NCBI GenBank assembly: GCA_025766275.1
Contig: JAFKAC010000175.1
Span: forward strand, 1 to 64,000
Direction: 5' to 3'
Source of the DNA: Lactarius indigo
Taxonomy: Eukaryota; Basidiomycota; Agaricomycetes; Russulales; Russulaceae
Length of the DNA: 64,000 nt
Position 1 is the first letter of the stretch, and every line of letters starts with the position of its first letter. A model generated the notes under the pieces. The model worked only from the letters and a program-made list of their open reading frames with translations, did no database searches and had not been told where the DNA came from. Shown here one piece after another: positions 44,910-56,873 of the stretch. The translations under genes and the position numbers were made by a program.

Positions 44910-47005
44910 TCAGTCTATTGCCACCTCCAGTTGCGAACCATCCGTCATCCAACGCCGCTCAACACTACCTCGTTCTCTTCTCCGGCCAGCAAGTTGTCGT
45001 GTCGGGCTACCATCACTTAGCCAGCCAATCGCACGCCGTCTCCCAATGCTTCCCTCGAGACTCTCGAGCCTTCTTCCCGAGTGCTCCACTTCCAAAGCAT
45101 CATATTCTTGCCCGAGAGGAATTTCTGGCCGGGGTGGTGAATGTAGTAACAAGAGGCGCTGTAAAACAAGTCAGTGTATCGGCTCTTCGGCGAATAAAAA
45201 ATCCTGTACCTGAGCAGGGGATATTCCCACTAAACTCACTGTACTTCGCCTCGTTCTTAAAGTGGGCCCACCACCTGGCCTTCGTCCCGCTCCAGCCGTG
45301 GGTGCACCATCGACAACGAGTAGATTGTGGCCCTCCCCCTCCCCATCGCTGATCGCTCTTTCTGCGTCATTAGATCCGGGATGTTCGTTCGAAGCAGGCT
45401 CCCAGGCAATGACCCAGACACCGGCGAATGTTGCCGCGCAGCCGTACATGAATGTCACGAATTGATGAAATTTGGCCGTTCGGAAGTCGCCGTAGAGGAT
45501 GGCGGACCCAAGTATCGCAGACAGATTAAAAAGTACAAACTGTGTTGGAATAACGACCTGCACAGCCCCGCGTCAGAATACTTTTGAGTGGTCTTAATAT
45601 AGACCGACCTTGCTATCAAAGCGCATCAGTGCCCGATTAAGGTATCTTATCTGGCCAACGCCAGTGCCAAACAGGACCTGCACCAGAGTTGTCTAATACG
45701 GCCTCGTGCACTCGTAATGATCACGCTCACTGCAAGGACGGGGTAGGTCATCGATTCTTTAAACATATCAAAACCGCGAGTGGCGAGGAGCGTAGAGATT
45801 GCTTTCGTCGATAGTACGGTGAACCCACCTGGATGACACGTTGAATATTGTGTATCGCATGGACAAAAGGTTCCTGCGCACCGAATAATGCACACAGCCC
45901 AACATCCACAAGTACCCATCTTCGGCCCGCCCTCCCTTCGGAGAGACCCATCAGAAGGAACGCACCGATGGCGTAGACGATAGAAAAAACAAGGAAGACG
46001 CGCTGCGAGATGGCTTCGAGCAGTTTCTCCAGTGTTAACGGCGCATCAGACGCGTTGGAGGATAGAACAACGGTGACTGCGCCAACGATGGCGAGCATGA
46101 TTCCGACCAGATCGCGCTAAGATCAGGGTACGGTCAGTCAAGCGTTGAAAACGTCATATGATCTTACCTTCCGGAGTCGCTCATGAAGGAGCAAAGGCGC
46201 AAATAGGCAGTTGGCAATAAGCGCGGACTAGGAAGAGTGAGACTCCTCCCAAATGTGAGATGGAAAATTACTACCGTGCCGAGAGGCGCAACAACAGAAG
46301 CGGGAGCAAAGGCGTAGGAAATAAAATTTCCTGTCTCCCCAACATTCATTAATAAGAATCCGAGCCACCTACGGAAAGTTTGTACTTCGCATTTGGGAGA
46401 AAAGAAGAGAGGACATACCACAGCTTCGACCTGAGATACTCTGATTCTTGTCCCTCACTCTTCGACTCACGGGGACTTTGCCTGTTGGGATATTTCGCGG
46501 CATCACCGGCAACTGGCCCTTTCGTGGTTTTGCGTTTCCATTGAAGTGGCGAGCCCCGTAGATATGCATCGTCAGTACCATTAAGAGCACCGTACGTCGG
46601 AGATATGTGCAGGAGCTCCGCGTTTGCCGTCCGCGGGAAGGGGATCAGGGGATCAGTCTCTATGCTCGGCCCCTGCGGTCTTGACTCGGGATTTCCGTGC
46701 CATATGCGAGCCTCCCTCTCCACTTCTGACGGAGGATCCAGGTCGTGGGTGCTTACGCCCAATGGCCCACCCGCGTCCGCGCTGTCTTCTTCTTCTATGT
46801 CTTCGAGGCCGTGGTCGCGCTCGGCGCGTGCCTTCTCGAGTCGGGCATGAGCCAGCTTTTGAAGGTTGAGTGCTAAACTGATGAGCACATTCCCTGCAAC
46901 TGCGACGCTGATACCAATAACAGTCGCGCGCGACACAGAAGGGAACTCGATGTCCTCAATGCCTCCTACATAGGGTAAGGTTGCAGGAATAGGCACAGGC
47001 AGCAT
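44910..47005 (-). CDS. NIPA-type magnesium transporter
   Basis: Starts at ATG 47005 (MLPVPIPATLPYVGG) and ends at 44910; six or more introns. Membrane text in order: VIGISVAVAGNVLISLALNL, GFLLMNVGETGNFISYAFAP, VVAPLGTV, RDLVGIMLAIVGAVTVVLSS, VFLVFSIVYAIGAFLLMGLS, STKAISTLL, YPVLAVSVIIT and QFVLFNLSAILGSAILYGDF, then GVWVIAWEP. This is the DUF803/NIPA pattern of about nine helices; animal NIPA proteins carry Mg2+. Cytosolic acidic loop between helices 1 and 2 (about 46470-46840) and a basic disordered tail follow. Tandem with the kinase, whose ATG lies 168 bp beyond this stop. Confidence 0.9.
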
Positions 47006-47229
47006 GGTGGTATTGGTGTGTGCGTGTGTGTCGAGACCGATCTGTATTTCAATAGATGAGGAGCTGCGGCGTGTGGTTTGACATGCGGTTGGCCGGGGTG
47101 CACGGAGCAGAGGAGCAAACGTAACACAGGTGGAGATCGTGATGGAGGCAATTGTCACGTGCAAGGGCTTCTCTGCTCCTCTTCTCTTCTCCCTAGTCAC
47201 GAGTCATACACGATACCGTGACAACTATC

Positions 47230-48940
47230 ATGCGGGCTCGCCATACTGCACACTCAACGCCATCTTTCCCGGTATATTCTGCCGCATTTCTCTCACCCAC
47301 AGAGCTTGTTCTCGGAGGTGGAGGTGGCGCTTCCAAGACCGGTATCAAGAACAAGCTGGTACTTCACCCTTATCTTCCAAGTTTGACGATTCCTCATTTG
47401 TCGTTTTCCACCAGAGACTCTATCACGTTGACGAGTTTCTTACCCTAAAACTCGCTGACGAACTTCAACTAGAGAATGGCGAGGATGCACCAATGAGCAT
47501 GGCTGCTCACCCTGATGTGCGCCCTTTCTGCAGTGGGTCCGCCCTGTGCAACCACATGCTTATGTTCTCCTCGCAGGGTTCTTCGTTTGCGTGTGGAATC
47601 AACAGCTCTGCGGAAGTGGTCGCGAAAGGCGAGAATTTGAATTGCCGCGTGTACGCCGTAGGCGACGACGACAAGTGGGTCCACCGTGATATCCCCTTCT
47701 TATATCGTGACGACGATCGGCTGGTGTGAGTAGACTAGGATTCATTTCTTCTGTTGGGACACTGGGAAAGGACGATCCGGAAGACTTTCAGGTCAGTTCC
47801 TTTGGATTGTTTACATATCCCCATCTTACGTGGTGTCCAGAAAGTCACCGTATTCTCCCCCGATGGGGCATATCTGGTCGTGGCCGGTTGCAGCGAGGTT
47901 CGTTCCCTAATTCATACTTTTCGTTTTCTTAATGGACTCTTCGCTTTAGTTGTCCCTCTTAACAGTACCTGAACTCGTATCCGCCCATACGCGTGTCGAC
48001 AAGGGTGAAATATACGACGCTGCGTTTTCAGAGACCACGGTATACACTCCGTTGAGCTTTCTCAACAAAACGGTGCTAATTGGCGTAGTTGGTTGTGGCA
48101 ACAACCCTCAATCTTCTCGTCTACGGCCTTCTTGGGAGTAAAAAAGGCAAAGAGAAAGAGAATGCGGTCCTGAAATTAGAGAACCCGACCGTTATTGAGC
48201 GACCGAAGTTACCAGGAGGAGACACAGGTACCTTTCGCGTTGGAAAGTGAGTTTTGGTTCCTTCGCCCTCTCAATAGCTCATTGGGAAGTCAAGGTACCA
48301 TCCGCACGATTCAGGTATATTTTATACCGCCATTAACACGACGCCTGCTCGTGGAGCCAAGGCAAGTCAGAGAAAGGCGTACCTAGTACGCTGGGACACC
48401 AACGGGTGGAAGGTTGATCGAATAAGGAAAGTGGGGGTAAAAGGATTGACAGCCTTCGACTTAAGGTACGTGATTGTGCATCTTTTATCAGCCGTAACGA
48501 GAACCCCCCCCCCCCCCCAGCGATAACGGCAAGTGGATTGCTTATGGCTCGTCGGATTGTTCAGTCGGATTGTTAGATGCATTTACGCTTGCAGTAAGCC
48601 CGCTCTTGATTATTCTATCTCTATGGCCTCCGAGATGAGCTCACATCGCTTAGCCACTTTTGAGCATTCTAAAATCACATGAATTTCCACCGACGGTTTT
48701 GAAGTTTAATCCTACGTCAAGGCTGCTTGTGTCTGGAAGCGCCGATAATACTGTGAGACTGATTGCGATACCAGAAGGACTTGGTGACAACGGTGGGTTT
48801 CACACATGCCATCTGTGGGGTCGGGCTGACCGCCGACTCTTTGCCCAGCGTCGTGGAGCTACACTATCACGGTCATCATAGCTATATTCTGCGTTTTATT
48901 TGCCGTCGCACTTCAACTCTTTATGCGTGGTGCTATCTAG
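47230..48940 (+). CDS. SEC12: Sec12-like Sar1 guanine nucleotide exchange factor
   Basis: Begins at ATG 47230 (MRARHTAHSTPSFPVYSAAF) and ends at TAG 48938-48940. WD-propeller text: SPTELVLGGGGGASKTGIKN (the loop that binds Sar1 and K+ in yeast Sec12), VTVFSPDGAYLVVAGCSE, FSETT, LTAFDL, NGKWIAYGSSDCSVGLLDAF and LKFNPTSRLLVSGSADNTVR. The C-terminus is one membrane helix (TITVIIAIFCVLFAVALQLF). Sec12 sits in the ER membrane and loads Sar1 with GTP to start COPII budding. Many small introns (for example near 47900-47948, 48041-48090, 48471-48520); not all junctions were fixed. Divergent from NIPA with about 225 bp between ATGs. Confidence 0.9.
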
Positions 48941-49248
48941 GTATCCATTTCGAGAATGAAGAATTCGCCACAGCCTTGGCCCTGCTAACTTTTCTACATG
49001 TTTTATCACTCATTGGTCTTAACTCGACTTCGCTATTCGATAATCTTTATTGTTCGCACATACACAATTTTTCATTCCCTTAGCTATAATAGATAGGGCA
49101 GAACCGAGAGTTTTCTGTACTCGGAAATGCGAGTCGCAAACATTACAAAGATGCTTGCAGTCGAACTGTGGACGATGAGGGCTAGCGAGACTACATGAAT
49201 CCCAGGATTGTAATCTTCCTGGTGGCCACATGGACAGAGAACCAGCCC
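48941..49248. other. Intergenic between convergent SEC12 and TAF9
   Basis: AT-rich, no gene seen; probably overlapping 3' UTRs. Confidence 0.45.
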
Positions 49249-50083
49249 CTAATCGTAGTCGTCCTCTTCCACTAATTTTCGCTTTACCCCGTCAGCCTGG
49301 TCCTCTGCACCGGCCGTGACCTCCTCCATGGGTTCGTCTGCGCCGCTCTCTTCTCCACCAGCGAAGAGCCCGTCGTCTTCGTCGCTGCCTTCCTCGACCT
49401 CGTTCGGCACGGCAGCCGAGGTATCCACCATATCAACGTCTTCTGAGGGCGTGTGCACGGCGTTGACGGGGTTCGCGATCGAAGGAGGGGAAACGATGGC
49501 CTGGGGATGTGGAGCCGCCGCGGCCGCGGGGGGGATGGCAGCCGGCTCCATGTCTTCGTCTTCGTCCTCCGACGCAGACTCGACGATTTCCTCGATCTCT
49601 TCGTCGAACTGCTTCTCCTCTGGCGGCGGTCTATTCGGCACGAGGTCAAAGTCGACGGCGGTCAAACACTCGTTTGCGGGCGGTAAGCGGAGGCCGAAGA
49701 CTTCAGGCACGGGCGGGAGAGACTGCGCGTTGACCTGGGTGGCCAAGGAGAGGGTATACTGTAGCGCGAATAGTGTGAGACATTGGCGATGAAAAAAAAT
49801 AGTATGTTATTGGCACCTCTTTCGGGACACGCCCGCCAAACTCCCAACCTACGCGGGCTTGCACGGCAAGTGTTACATCGTCCATCTCGAGTTTGTTTGG
49901 GCGACCGGCATGCTCTGCGTATACAAGCGCGTCTGAGAGGACCTGTGCGGTGTACCTGTGAGAGAATTCGAGAAGCTGGTGCAAGACCCCCGGCTGTGCA
50001 TCCTGTACCGTAGGCGTCGAGGCTAAAAGCAAGGCGATGGCTCGGGCAGCTGGCGGGAGAGACTCCGTCGAGGGTCGGGACAT
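49249..50083 (-). CDS. TAF9: TFIID/SAGA subunit TAF9
   Basis: Exons 49817-50083 and 49249-49758 (intron 49759-49816) give 258 residues. The histone-fold half reads ARAIALLLASTPTVQDAQPG, LLEFSHRYTAQVLSDAL and KLEMDDVTLAVQARVGWEF; the second exon has VNAQSLPPVPEVFGLRLPP, typical of TAF9, then an acidic disordered tail. TAF9 pairs with TAF6 in TFIID and SAGA for RNA polymerase II initiation. The frame extends upstream of 50083 into the neighbouring promoter, but the ATG at 50083 (MSRPSTES) is the sensible start. Divergent from ISU1, 124 bp between ATGs. Confidence 0.93.
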
Positions 50084-50207
50084 GGGGGTGGAGCTTACAT
50101 AATTGGAGCTGGCAGAAGCCGCGCCATGGAGCTTCCGTGCCGTAAGATGATGAATGATGCGACTCCGACTGCGTAGCTCTCTCACGCTCTTTACCCCAAC
50201 GTTCACC

Positions 50208-50970
50208 ATGTTGTCCACTCGCTTTACCGTCGCAACGCTTCCTCGCGTTTCTCGTATTGCTACTCGCCCGGTGATCGCAAGGGCATATCATGAAAAGGTT
50301 ATCTCTCACTATGAGCGTCCCAGGAATGTGTGTAGTCACGGCTTGCGCTTTTTTCCGCCTGTTATCTGATAATCTTATTCTTCGCTCCCTCACAAACAGG
50401 TGGGTTCTCTCCCCAAGGGTGACATAGATGTCGGTACTGGGCTCGTCGGGGCACCTGCGTATGTGGTTCAATTATCATCATCTTCCAGCGGAATGGGCTG
50501 ACAAAGAAAAAAACCTCACTGTCGACTGTTGGTCCTCATGGGAACAATCAGATGCGGCGACGTTATGAAGTTGCAGATACGTGTCGATGATAAGGGTATC
50601 ATCTCGGACGTCAAGTTCAAGACGTTTGGCTGTGGAAGTGCCATCGCCTCTAGTTCGTACATGACTGAGCGTGTCAAGGGCCTTTCGCTCGATGAGGCCG
50701 GTAAAATCAAAAACACCGAGATTGCGAAGGAGCTCGCTCTACCACCCGTCAAGCTCCACTGCTCAAGTGTGTCTATGCGCCTGGTCTTTGCCCACCATCT
50801 CACTGATGTCACCTTTAGTGTTGGCCGAGGATGCCATTCGCTCTGCTATTAAGGACTACCAGTCGAAGCGAGCCAAGCTGGCCGACACCACACAAAAGAG
50901 TTTTATTGACGTGGCGCAAAGCGGGGCTACTGCAGGGTCATCGGCAACCGCACACACGAGCCAGTCGTAA
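50208..50970 (+). CDS. ISU1: Iron-sulfur cluster assembly scaffold (IscU/Isu1)
   Basis: Exons 50208-50327, 50400-50458, 50552-50766 and 50819-50970 sum to 546 nt, 181 residues. The first 30 residues (MLSTRFTVATLPRVSRIATR) are a mitochondrial presequence. Mature text: YHEKVISHYERPRNVGSLPK, GAPACGDVMKLQI, FKTFGCGSAIASSS and LPPVKLHCSMLAEDAI. The three cluster-binding cysteines (in ACGD, GCGS, HCSM) and the LPPVK motif for the Hsp70 Ssq1 are present. It is the matrix scaffold on which Nfs1 and frataxin build 2Fe-2S clusters. All four exons keep frame. Confidence 0.96.
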
Positions 50971-51436
50971 TGGCGTTTCTCACTTTTTCCCCTGTTGCTT
51001 AGTGTATGATAGTATACTTCACTTAGTCTCGACACTGCATCTATCCCATTCATGTTTTCGTGGCCACAGTACTCGAGTTTCTTCGAACCACCTATCGGAA
51101 CAGCGGTGAACCCGCTTTGCACCTTTTCGTCCCTGAGGATGTCCTAGCTCCCCCGCTGCATACTCAGTACTAATCCCTTCAACTGCGGTGCTCGACTCGC
51201 GGCGTTTATCTAAACCCCGTTCCGGCTTCTCTAGCACGAAATTGGTCGCCAAACGCTAATACCGTAAAATTACATTTTAAACTCGTTCCCGTGGCTGGCT
51301 ACATTTATGCGATCCAATCGTCTGTAGCACAATCAAGGTACACCGCCACATCCGGGCCCAAGAAACGCAACTGAAGGACCGCGGTCACTCTCAACTTATT
51401 TTTTCGTTCTTTGCTGGGCACACGCCATCGTTTTCA
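50971..51436. other. Intergenic, nothing supported
   Basis: Only short frames without motifs on both strands. Likely the 3' UTR of ISU1 and the promoter of the following DUF6535 gene. Confidence 0.5.
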
Positions 51437-54252
51437 ATGTCCAGGTATACTCTTCACGAGGCTACAAACGTACCCGAAACAGGAATAGGTACAGTTACCT
51501 TCTTACCATATGACTATCCTTGCCAAGAGTCTTGCCATTCTCAACTGCCGCCACCACCTTATAGATGGTTACCCGTACCTACCTTCGTTGGCGTCAACTC
51601 CAGCAGCACAGGGAAAGCCCAACATTATTGATGGCTCTGGTCCCATCTTCTTAATGTATTTGGAGATGGCGGGGGAAGAAGATAAGAAGATGGTCGAAGG
51701 TTGGAAAGCAGACGCTGATGGGATCCTTATATTTGTGAGTCACTATCTTTAAACACTATTTCTTACACTGACCAGCAATCATAGACTGGTTTATTCTCTG
51801 CTGCTGTTGCGTCGTTGATCTCAGTGTCAATTCAGGACATTAGATCAAACCCACAGGACACCTCCAACTTCTACCTCGCAAATATCTATCAGACTATTGC
51901 CGACCCAAATCGACCAAACGTTTCCCTCCCTTCTTCCCCACCCGCGTTTTCTCCACCAAACTATGCAGTCTGGGTGAACTCACTTTGGTTCATGAGCTTG
52001 ATGATCAGTCTCACCTGTGCTCTTCTCGCGACGTCGCTGCAGCAATGGGCACGAAGATACCTTAAGGTCACTCAGCTGCGTTACAATCCACCCAAGCGAG
52101 CACGGATCCGCGGATTCTTTGCTGAAGGCGTCGACAAGTTTCTCCTTCCTTGGGTAGTTGAATCGTTGCCCACACTTCTTCATGTTTCCCTGTTCTTGTT
52201 CTTTGCTGGCCTAGTTGTGTTCCTTTGCAACGTTAATCTCACAATCTTCAAGTTGGTGTTGTCCTGGATCGGCTTTTGCACAGCTCTCTATGGGTGCATC
52301 ACGCTCATACCAATCTTTTATCATGACAGCCCATACTTCACACCGCTTTCGACACTGGTGTGGGAGATTGTTATGGGAGTACTATATGCTATTTATCGTG
52401 TCCGTCGATCATTCGGCTCATTGCGTCTCCATCGTCGTGTAGCCCTCTGGAGATCGAGAGACCGTTACCACAAATTTTTCTTGCAGGGCATGCACAAGAC
52501 AGCGGAAGGAACCGCACTGAATTCACCATCACCGGAGGTCGACACTCGCGCCTTTATGTGGACGTTCGACAGTTTGGATGAAGACCACGAACTGGAGCGC
52601 TTCTTTTCCGGCTTACCTGGTTTCCGCAGCTCAAAGTGGTTGTCGACCCCCTCCCTGGTCTCACCGAAGAGCAAAAGTGGAGACTTTCAACGGAATTGAT
52701 GAAGCTGTTGAATGTCACTTTCTTATCCGATTTTCTGCCCGAACATGTCAAAAAACGGAGAGCCATAATATGCGCGAAGGCCATCGATCCAACACACACT
52801 CCCAATGCATTGATAATCCTCGACAGGATTTTGTCCAACTACCAATATAGTGGTCCGCTGGCCGCAGAAATTGTGCAGATTCGAAGAGGCTGGGGCAATA
52901 ACAAGGGCGAAGCTACCAATTTGGTTGTACGGGCTGCTATCTGCAGTATTGTTGCACGAGCACAACGGCACGACGACTTCTGGTTTATTCTCACCTCCAA
53001 TGAACTGGGCATCCCAGAATCTGTCCTCCGAGACCACGCCACACGCGGTGACAGTCTGTCGCTCGCGATCTTGATTTACGTCACTCGCCAGCGGTTTAGC
53101 CTTTCCGGGAAAACGTCTTGGCCGTCGTTTTATATCTCGAGTATTCTCAAAGCGGCCTCCAAATTCAACGCGCAAGACACGTCACCCGAACTGCAGCACG
53201 AGTTTTGTGCTCTCTGGAATCAAATCGTTCTCGAGGTGCAAAGTGACTATCATGATCTGGGGGTGGCGTTCGAGATCTTGGGACCAATCCGCAACATCTA
53301 CATCGCTCTACATCGAGATACTGATTCTGCCCCGACACGATTCTCCGCCCCCACTACGGATTATGACCGTATTTTGTTGAAGCCGTCTTCGTATCCATCA
53401 TGTACCGTCCCTGGCCATCATCCGGGCTCAACACCTCACATCCGCGTCGACTCTGCCTTCACAACCTTTGTTCACACTGTTCTGCATGATAACACAGTGA
53501 TGGACCCTACTCTCCTTGCTAGTTCCGATCCGCCTTCGTCGTCCACACCTACCCCGTTTCATGTCGTCAAAAGCCTCACGGGTGTCTCACCGCTTGACAA
53601 TTTCCACCCCGCTCATCGGATAACCGTCGGGAGCCTCCACAATCTTGTTACCCCACCAGATCCAGCCACCACTGACGCAATGCGAGACATTGTCACTTCA
53701 GGTATAACAATATCCCATACCGCCCCCGAAACTCTGGGGTCCTCCCCTCCTTCTACCTCCCCATCTATTGCCATTGCCCTCCGACGCAACCCAAACCTCC
53801 TGAAGTCTTCCGGTCCACTAAACCTCCCACCCCCTGCTTCTTCTAATCCGGTTCTCGACAACATATTTCCCACAGGTCCACCGCTGTCTTCACACCCTCC
53901 CGCCACTCGACCCGACCTCTCACCCTCTTTCCCAGAATCTCATCCCTCGGTAGTTACTACTTCTCTCAGTGCATCTCCAAGGCCGATCTCTGCACCTAAT
54001 CCAAGTGCTACTCCCGAGGAAGGTGGTACCCTGAAGACTGCTTTACGCAAGGAGGAAGACGCCCTTGGCCCCCCATTAGTGAATAGCGCAATCCACGCAA
54101 ACACTATGGTCACCTTAAATTTTCCGCCACAATCCCCGTCACTACAACCGATTGTTGACCCGGATGTGGCCATTGTGGGTCTGTCACTGCGGGATGAGCG
54201 TACAGGAGATCAGTCTGTGCATCCTTCGCATTACCAGTATGAGTTCAGTTAA
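51437..54252 (+). pseudogene. DUF6535-family gene with a one-base frameshift
   Basis: Exons 51437-51488, 51565-51734 and 51785 onward keep one frame: MSRYTLHEATN, MAGEEDKKMVEGWKADADG, TGLFSAAVASLI, then membrane segments VNSLWFMSLMISLTCALLAT, TLLHVSLFLFFAGLVVFL and LSWIGFCTALYGCITLIPIF. This frame stops at 52699. The downstream part continues in the next frame from about 52636 (VVDPLPGLTEEQKWRL) to 54252, with a helical region and a long Ser/Pro tail. The switch sits at about 52634-52640 and needs one missing base; no GT-AG pair explains it. Everything else is open for over 800 codons, so the lesion is new or a sequencing error. Same position of the DUF6535 intron as the gene at 24721. Confidence 0.78.
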
Positions 54253-54530
54253 CGCGTCGTCTCTCAGACGTGCGTGGGCGATAGGGCGTTGGGGTCTTCG
54301 GTATCACCATACTGATGCTATTCAATGCCTTTTCTCAACATGTGTATATACCGCCCTACTACACGGTACAAATAATGTGGCGAAATATGTGTACACTCGA
54401 GCGGAGATGTACAAGCGTATGATCGAGAGAACGAAGAAAGAAAAGAAAAGGTTTCGGTAGGGGAGGCAGAAGGAAAGCGATGGCCCAGCGCTCGACTTGG
54501 GTCGCGGACAGTCGACGCTATCCCCCGTGC

Positions 54531-56657
54531 CTATGAGCCCTTTTGTCCTACGAACGAGAATGTCCCGTTGGCGAACCAACGGTCGTTTGCTTCCTTCACG
54601 CGTTGGGCCGCGGCACGATTCGTCAGTTCGAACCCTAATCTACCATTCAGCATACTCAAGCGCAGCCGAACGATCAATGATCACCGACCTTGTACAGGGG
54701 TGACAATGAGAGACGAGGCCGTCCCCGAAGTCTGCGCCGAACTCGCGGCCTTTGAGAGCGCCGCGGTCCGCAACCGGTTCGCCTTGGACATTTTGGCTGC
54801 GTATACGGATTGGGGCATCAGGCGCGAAAACAAAATAGAAAGGAAAAACCGTCGCACCCCGTGTCTTCGCCTCGCCCAAGTTGGCGCGAACCTTCCCCGT
54901 GCTCACGCCGATCATGCCAAGACCCTTTGTTTCGTCAAATGCCCCGACTTCCTCTTCCGCCTCGCCGAACGCCATGCGATTCGTAAGTTTACGGAGCTCG
55001 GTTTGCGCGTATGCTTCCTTGGCCTTGCGCGCACTAGTGTGTTGGGGCTGTTAGGGTCGCAGAGAATTGGGGGTAATATATGAGGAGCTGAACGTACCGC
55101 CTGCCACCGCGTCGTTTCTTGGGGCCGTCGTTGGGTATGGAGAGAGGTTTGACCACCTTCGATGGTGGAGGCGCAGTCAGCCGGTCGAGGTGCTTCTCGA
55201 TCTTTTCTCTAAGTTCCTCTCCATAACCACCTATATAACACGGGGCGAAAGACGTCACGAAACTGCGAGGGATAAAGTGGTAAAGTAACGACCAACCATC
55301 TCTCCTGTTCCGTTCTAGGTCCATTCGGGCGGCTAACACGCACTTGGCACCCACAGTACGCTGCAGCTTGAGTTGGTGCTCCGAAGGTGTGCTCTGAATA
55401 AGTTCGGACTGGTACACGAAACCAGTATGCCGTCGCTGCGTCGCACTAGAGAACCCTGCTGCTATTTTCCTCTGGGCACCGAGAAGCTGTGATAACGAGA
55501 ATCGTTGGGACCGATAAAGGCAGGAAAGGAGTCGGAACTAACATGGACGTTGCAAGCGGGCATTTTGGCGAGTCCGTTCAAACCGCCCGCTACGCCGAGC
55601 AATTTCGCCGCTGTGGTTGTACCGACGATAGCTGACAAATTTGGCGCAAGAACATTCATTCTCGAACTGACGTACATGAAGATCTGAATAGGCGGTGAAT
55701 CCGTCCGTCGATAACGTAGCAGCTTAGATGAGCACGCACCTTTGTCCGAACTTTCTCCAGTCGGTCGGCGAGATCGCAAGCACGTTCTACAGATTGCCAA
55801 CCCGAGTCCGACAACTTTTGTCCTGTTGAGGTCGTCGCAGCCATTAAGACACTCATGACGACCGCTGGAGGGATTTCTTTGAGGTCAGCTCTGGTCGGAT
55901 CCTTGGGGCAGAGCAGCCAGTGAATACAAATCAATCCTCTCGGCGACTGCGGTTTGACCGCGCACCTCATCATTAGCCAATTTTCGGACAGCCTTGACGT
56001 ACATGTTCGGGTCGGTGATAAGCCGTTCCAGTTCAGGGAACTTTGGGGAGTAATGGTCTCTGATAAACTGTAATAAACAGCAGAGTGCCGAGTCAATACT
56101 TGGGGGGCCGCCGCACAGGAAAGCATAAAATTACCTTGTGCACAACAAGAATCTCGTTGTCGACATCGACGGAGAGGTTATTTGCCTGGACGATGACGTT
56201 GTACTCTGGATTAGAGTGCACCGGCATAGACATCGCCTCTCCTGATGACGGGTTGGCTTGATACTTTTCGATTTCCTAAGCAGAACGGGGGGGTCAATGT
56301 GGGCTCAGAGCCAGAAACGAAGAGGCGTACACCCAAAATCTCGGCCATGCGTCTGCTCCCTTCAAGTCGAGCAACCGTCCGAACGTCGTCCACACCGCCA
56401 AGATCCATTCTCTGTACCTCCTCCGCATCGAGCTCTTCTGCGGGCTTGACACCTCCGTCAAGTACCATTCCTGTGGTCCCTTCCCCTTCACCACCGTTCT
56501 CTTCTTGGTCATCTTCAGACATGGCGGCATCATCCGTGGTCGCTTTTCGTTTCCCATTTGACGGTCCCCCTTGCTCTGGCTCATCGTCGTTGTAATCATC
56601 TCCTGCATCTGAGAGACCATCGAGGTCGGCCATCAATTCGTCAGCGAGTGCGCTCAT
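54531..56657 (-). CDS. PRP31: U4/U6 snRNP protein Prp31
   Basis: Runs from ATG 56657 ([20 protein letters not shown]) to a stop at 54531. Order of text: acidic N-terminus, [39 protein letters not shown], then the NOP domain ([59 protein letters not shown]), [30 protein letters not shown], and the tail [17 protein letters not shown]. Prp31 binds the U4 5' stem-loop with Snu13 and bridges U4/U6 to U5 in the tri-snRNP. Eight or so introns; exon ends near 54840, 55068 and 55225 were checked by frame. Convergent with the DUF6535 gene, 278 bp apart. Confidence 0.94.
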
Positions 56658-56873
56658 AGCTACGGATTATTTGGGTGAAAGGTAAGGTCAAGCTGCGCTT
56701 GTCGCGCGTCCACTCTTTAAAAGTCACATGACTACGGCGTAAACTCAGGCACGCCATGTGAAGCACTGCGGCATTGTCATCATTTCTTCGCTCAGCTACT
56801 GTATGGTTCTAACAACCCCAAAGTAAAAGTCTACGAAAGTATCCAAGACAAGGTAGCGATAGAGGCCGTCCTT

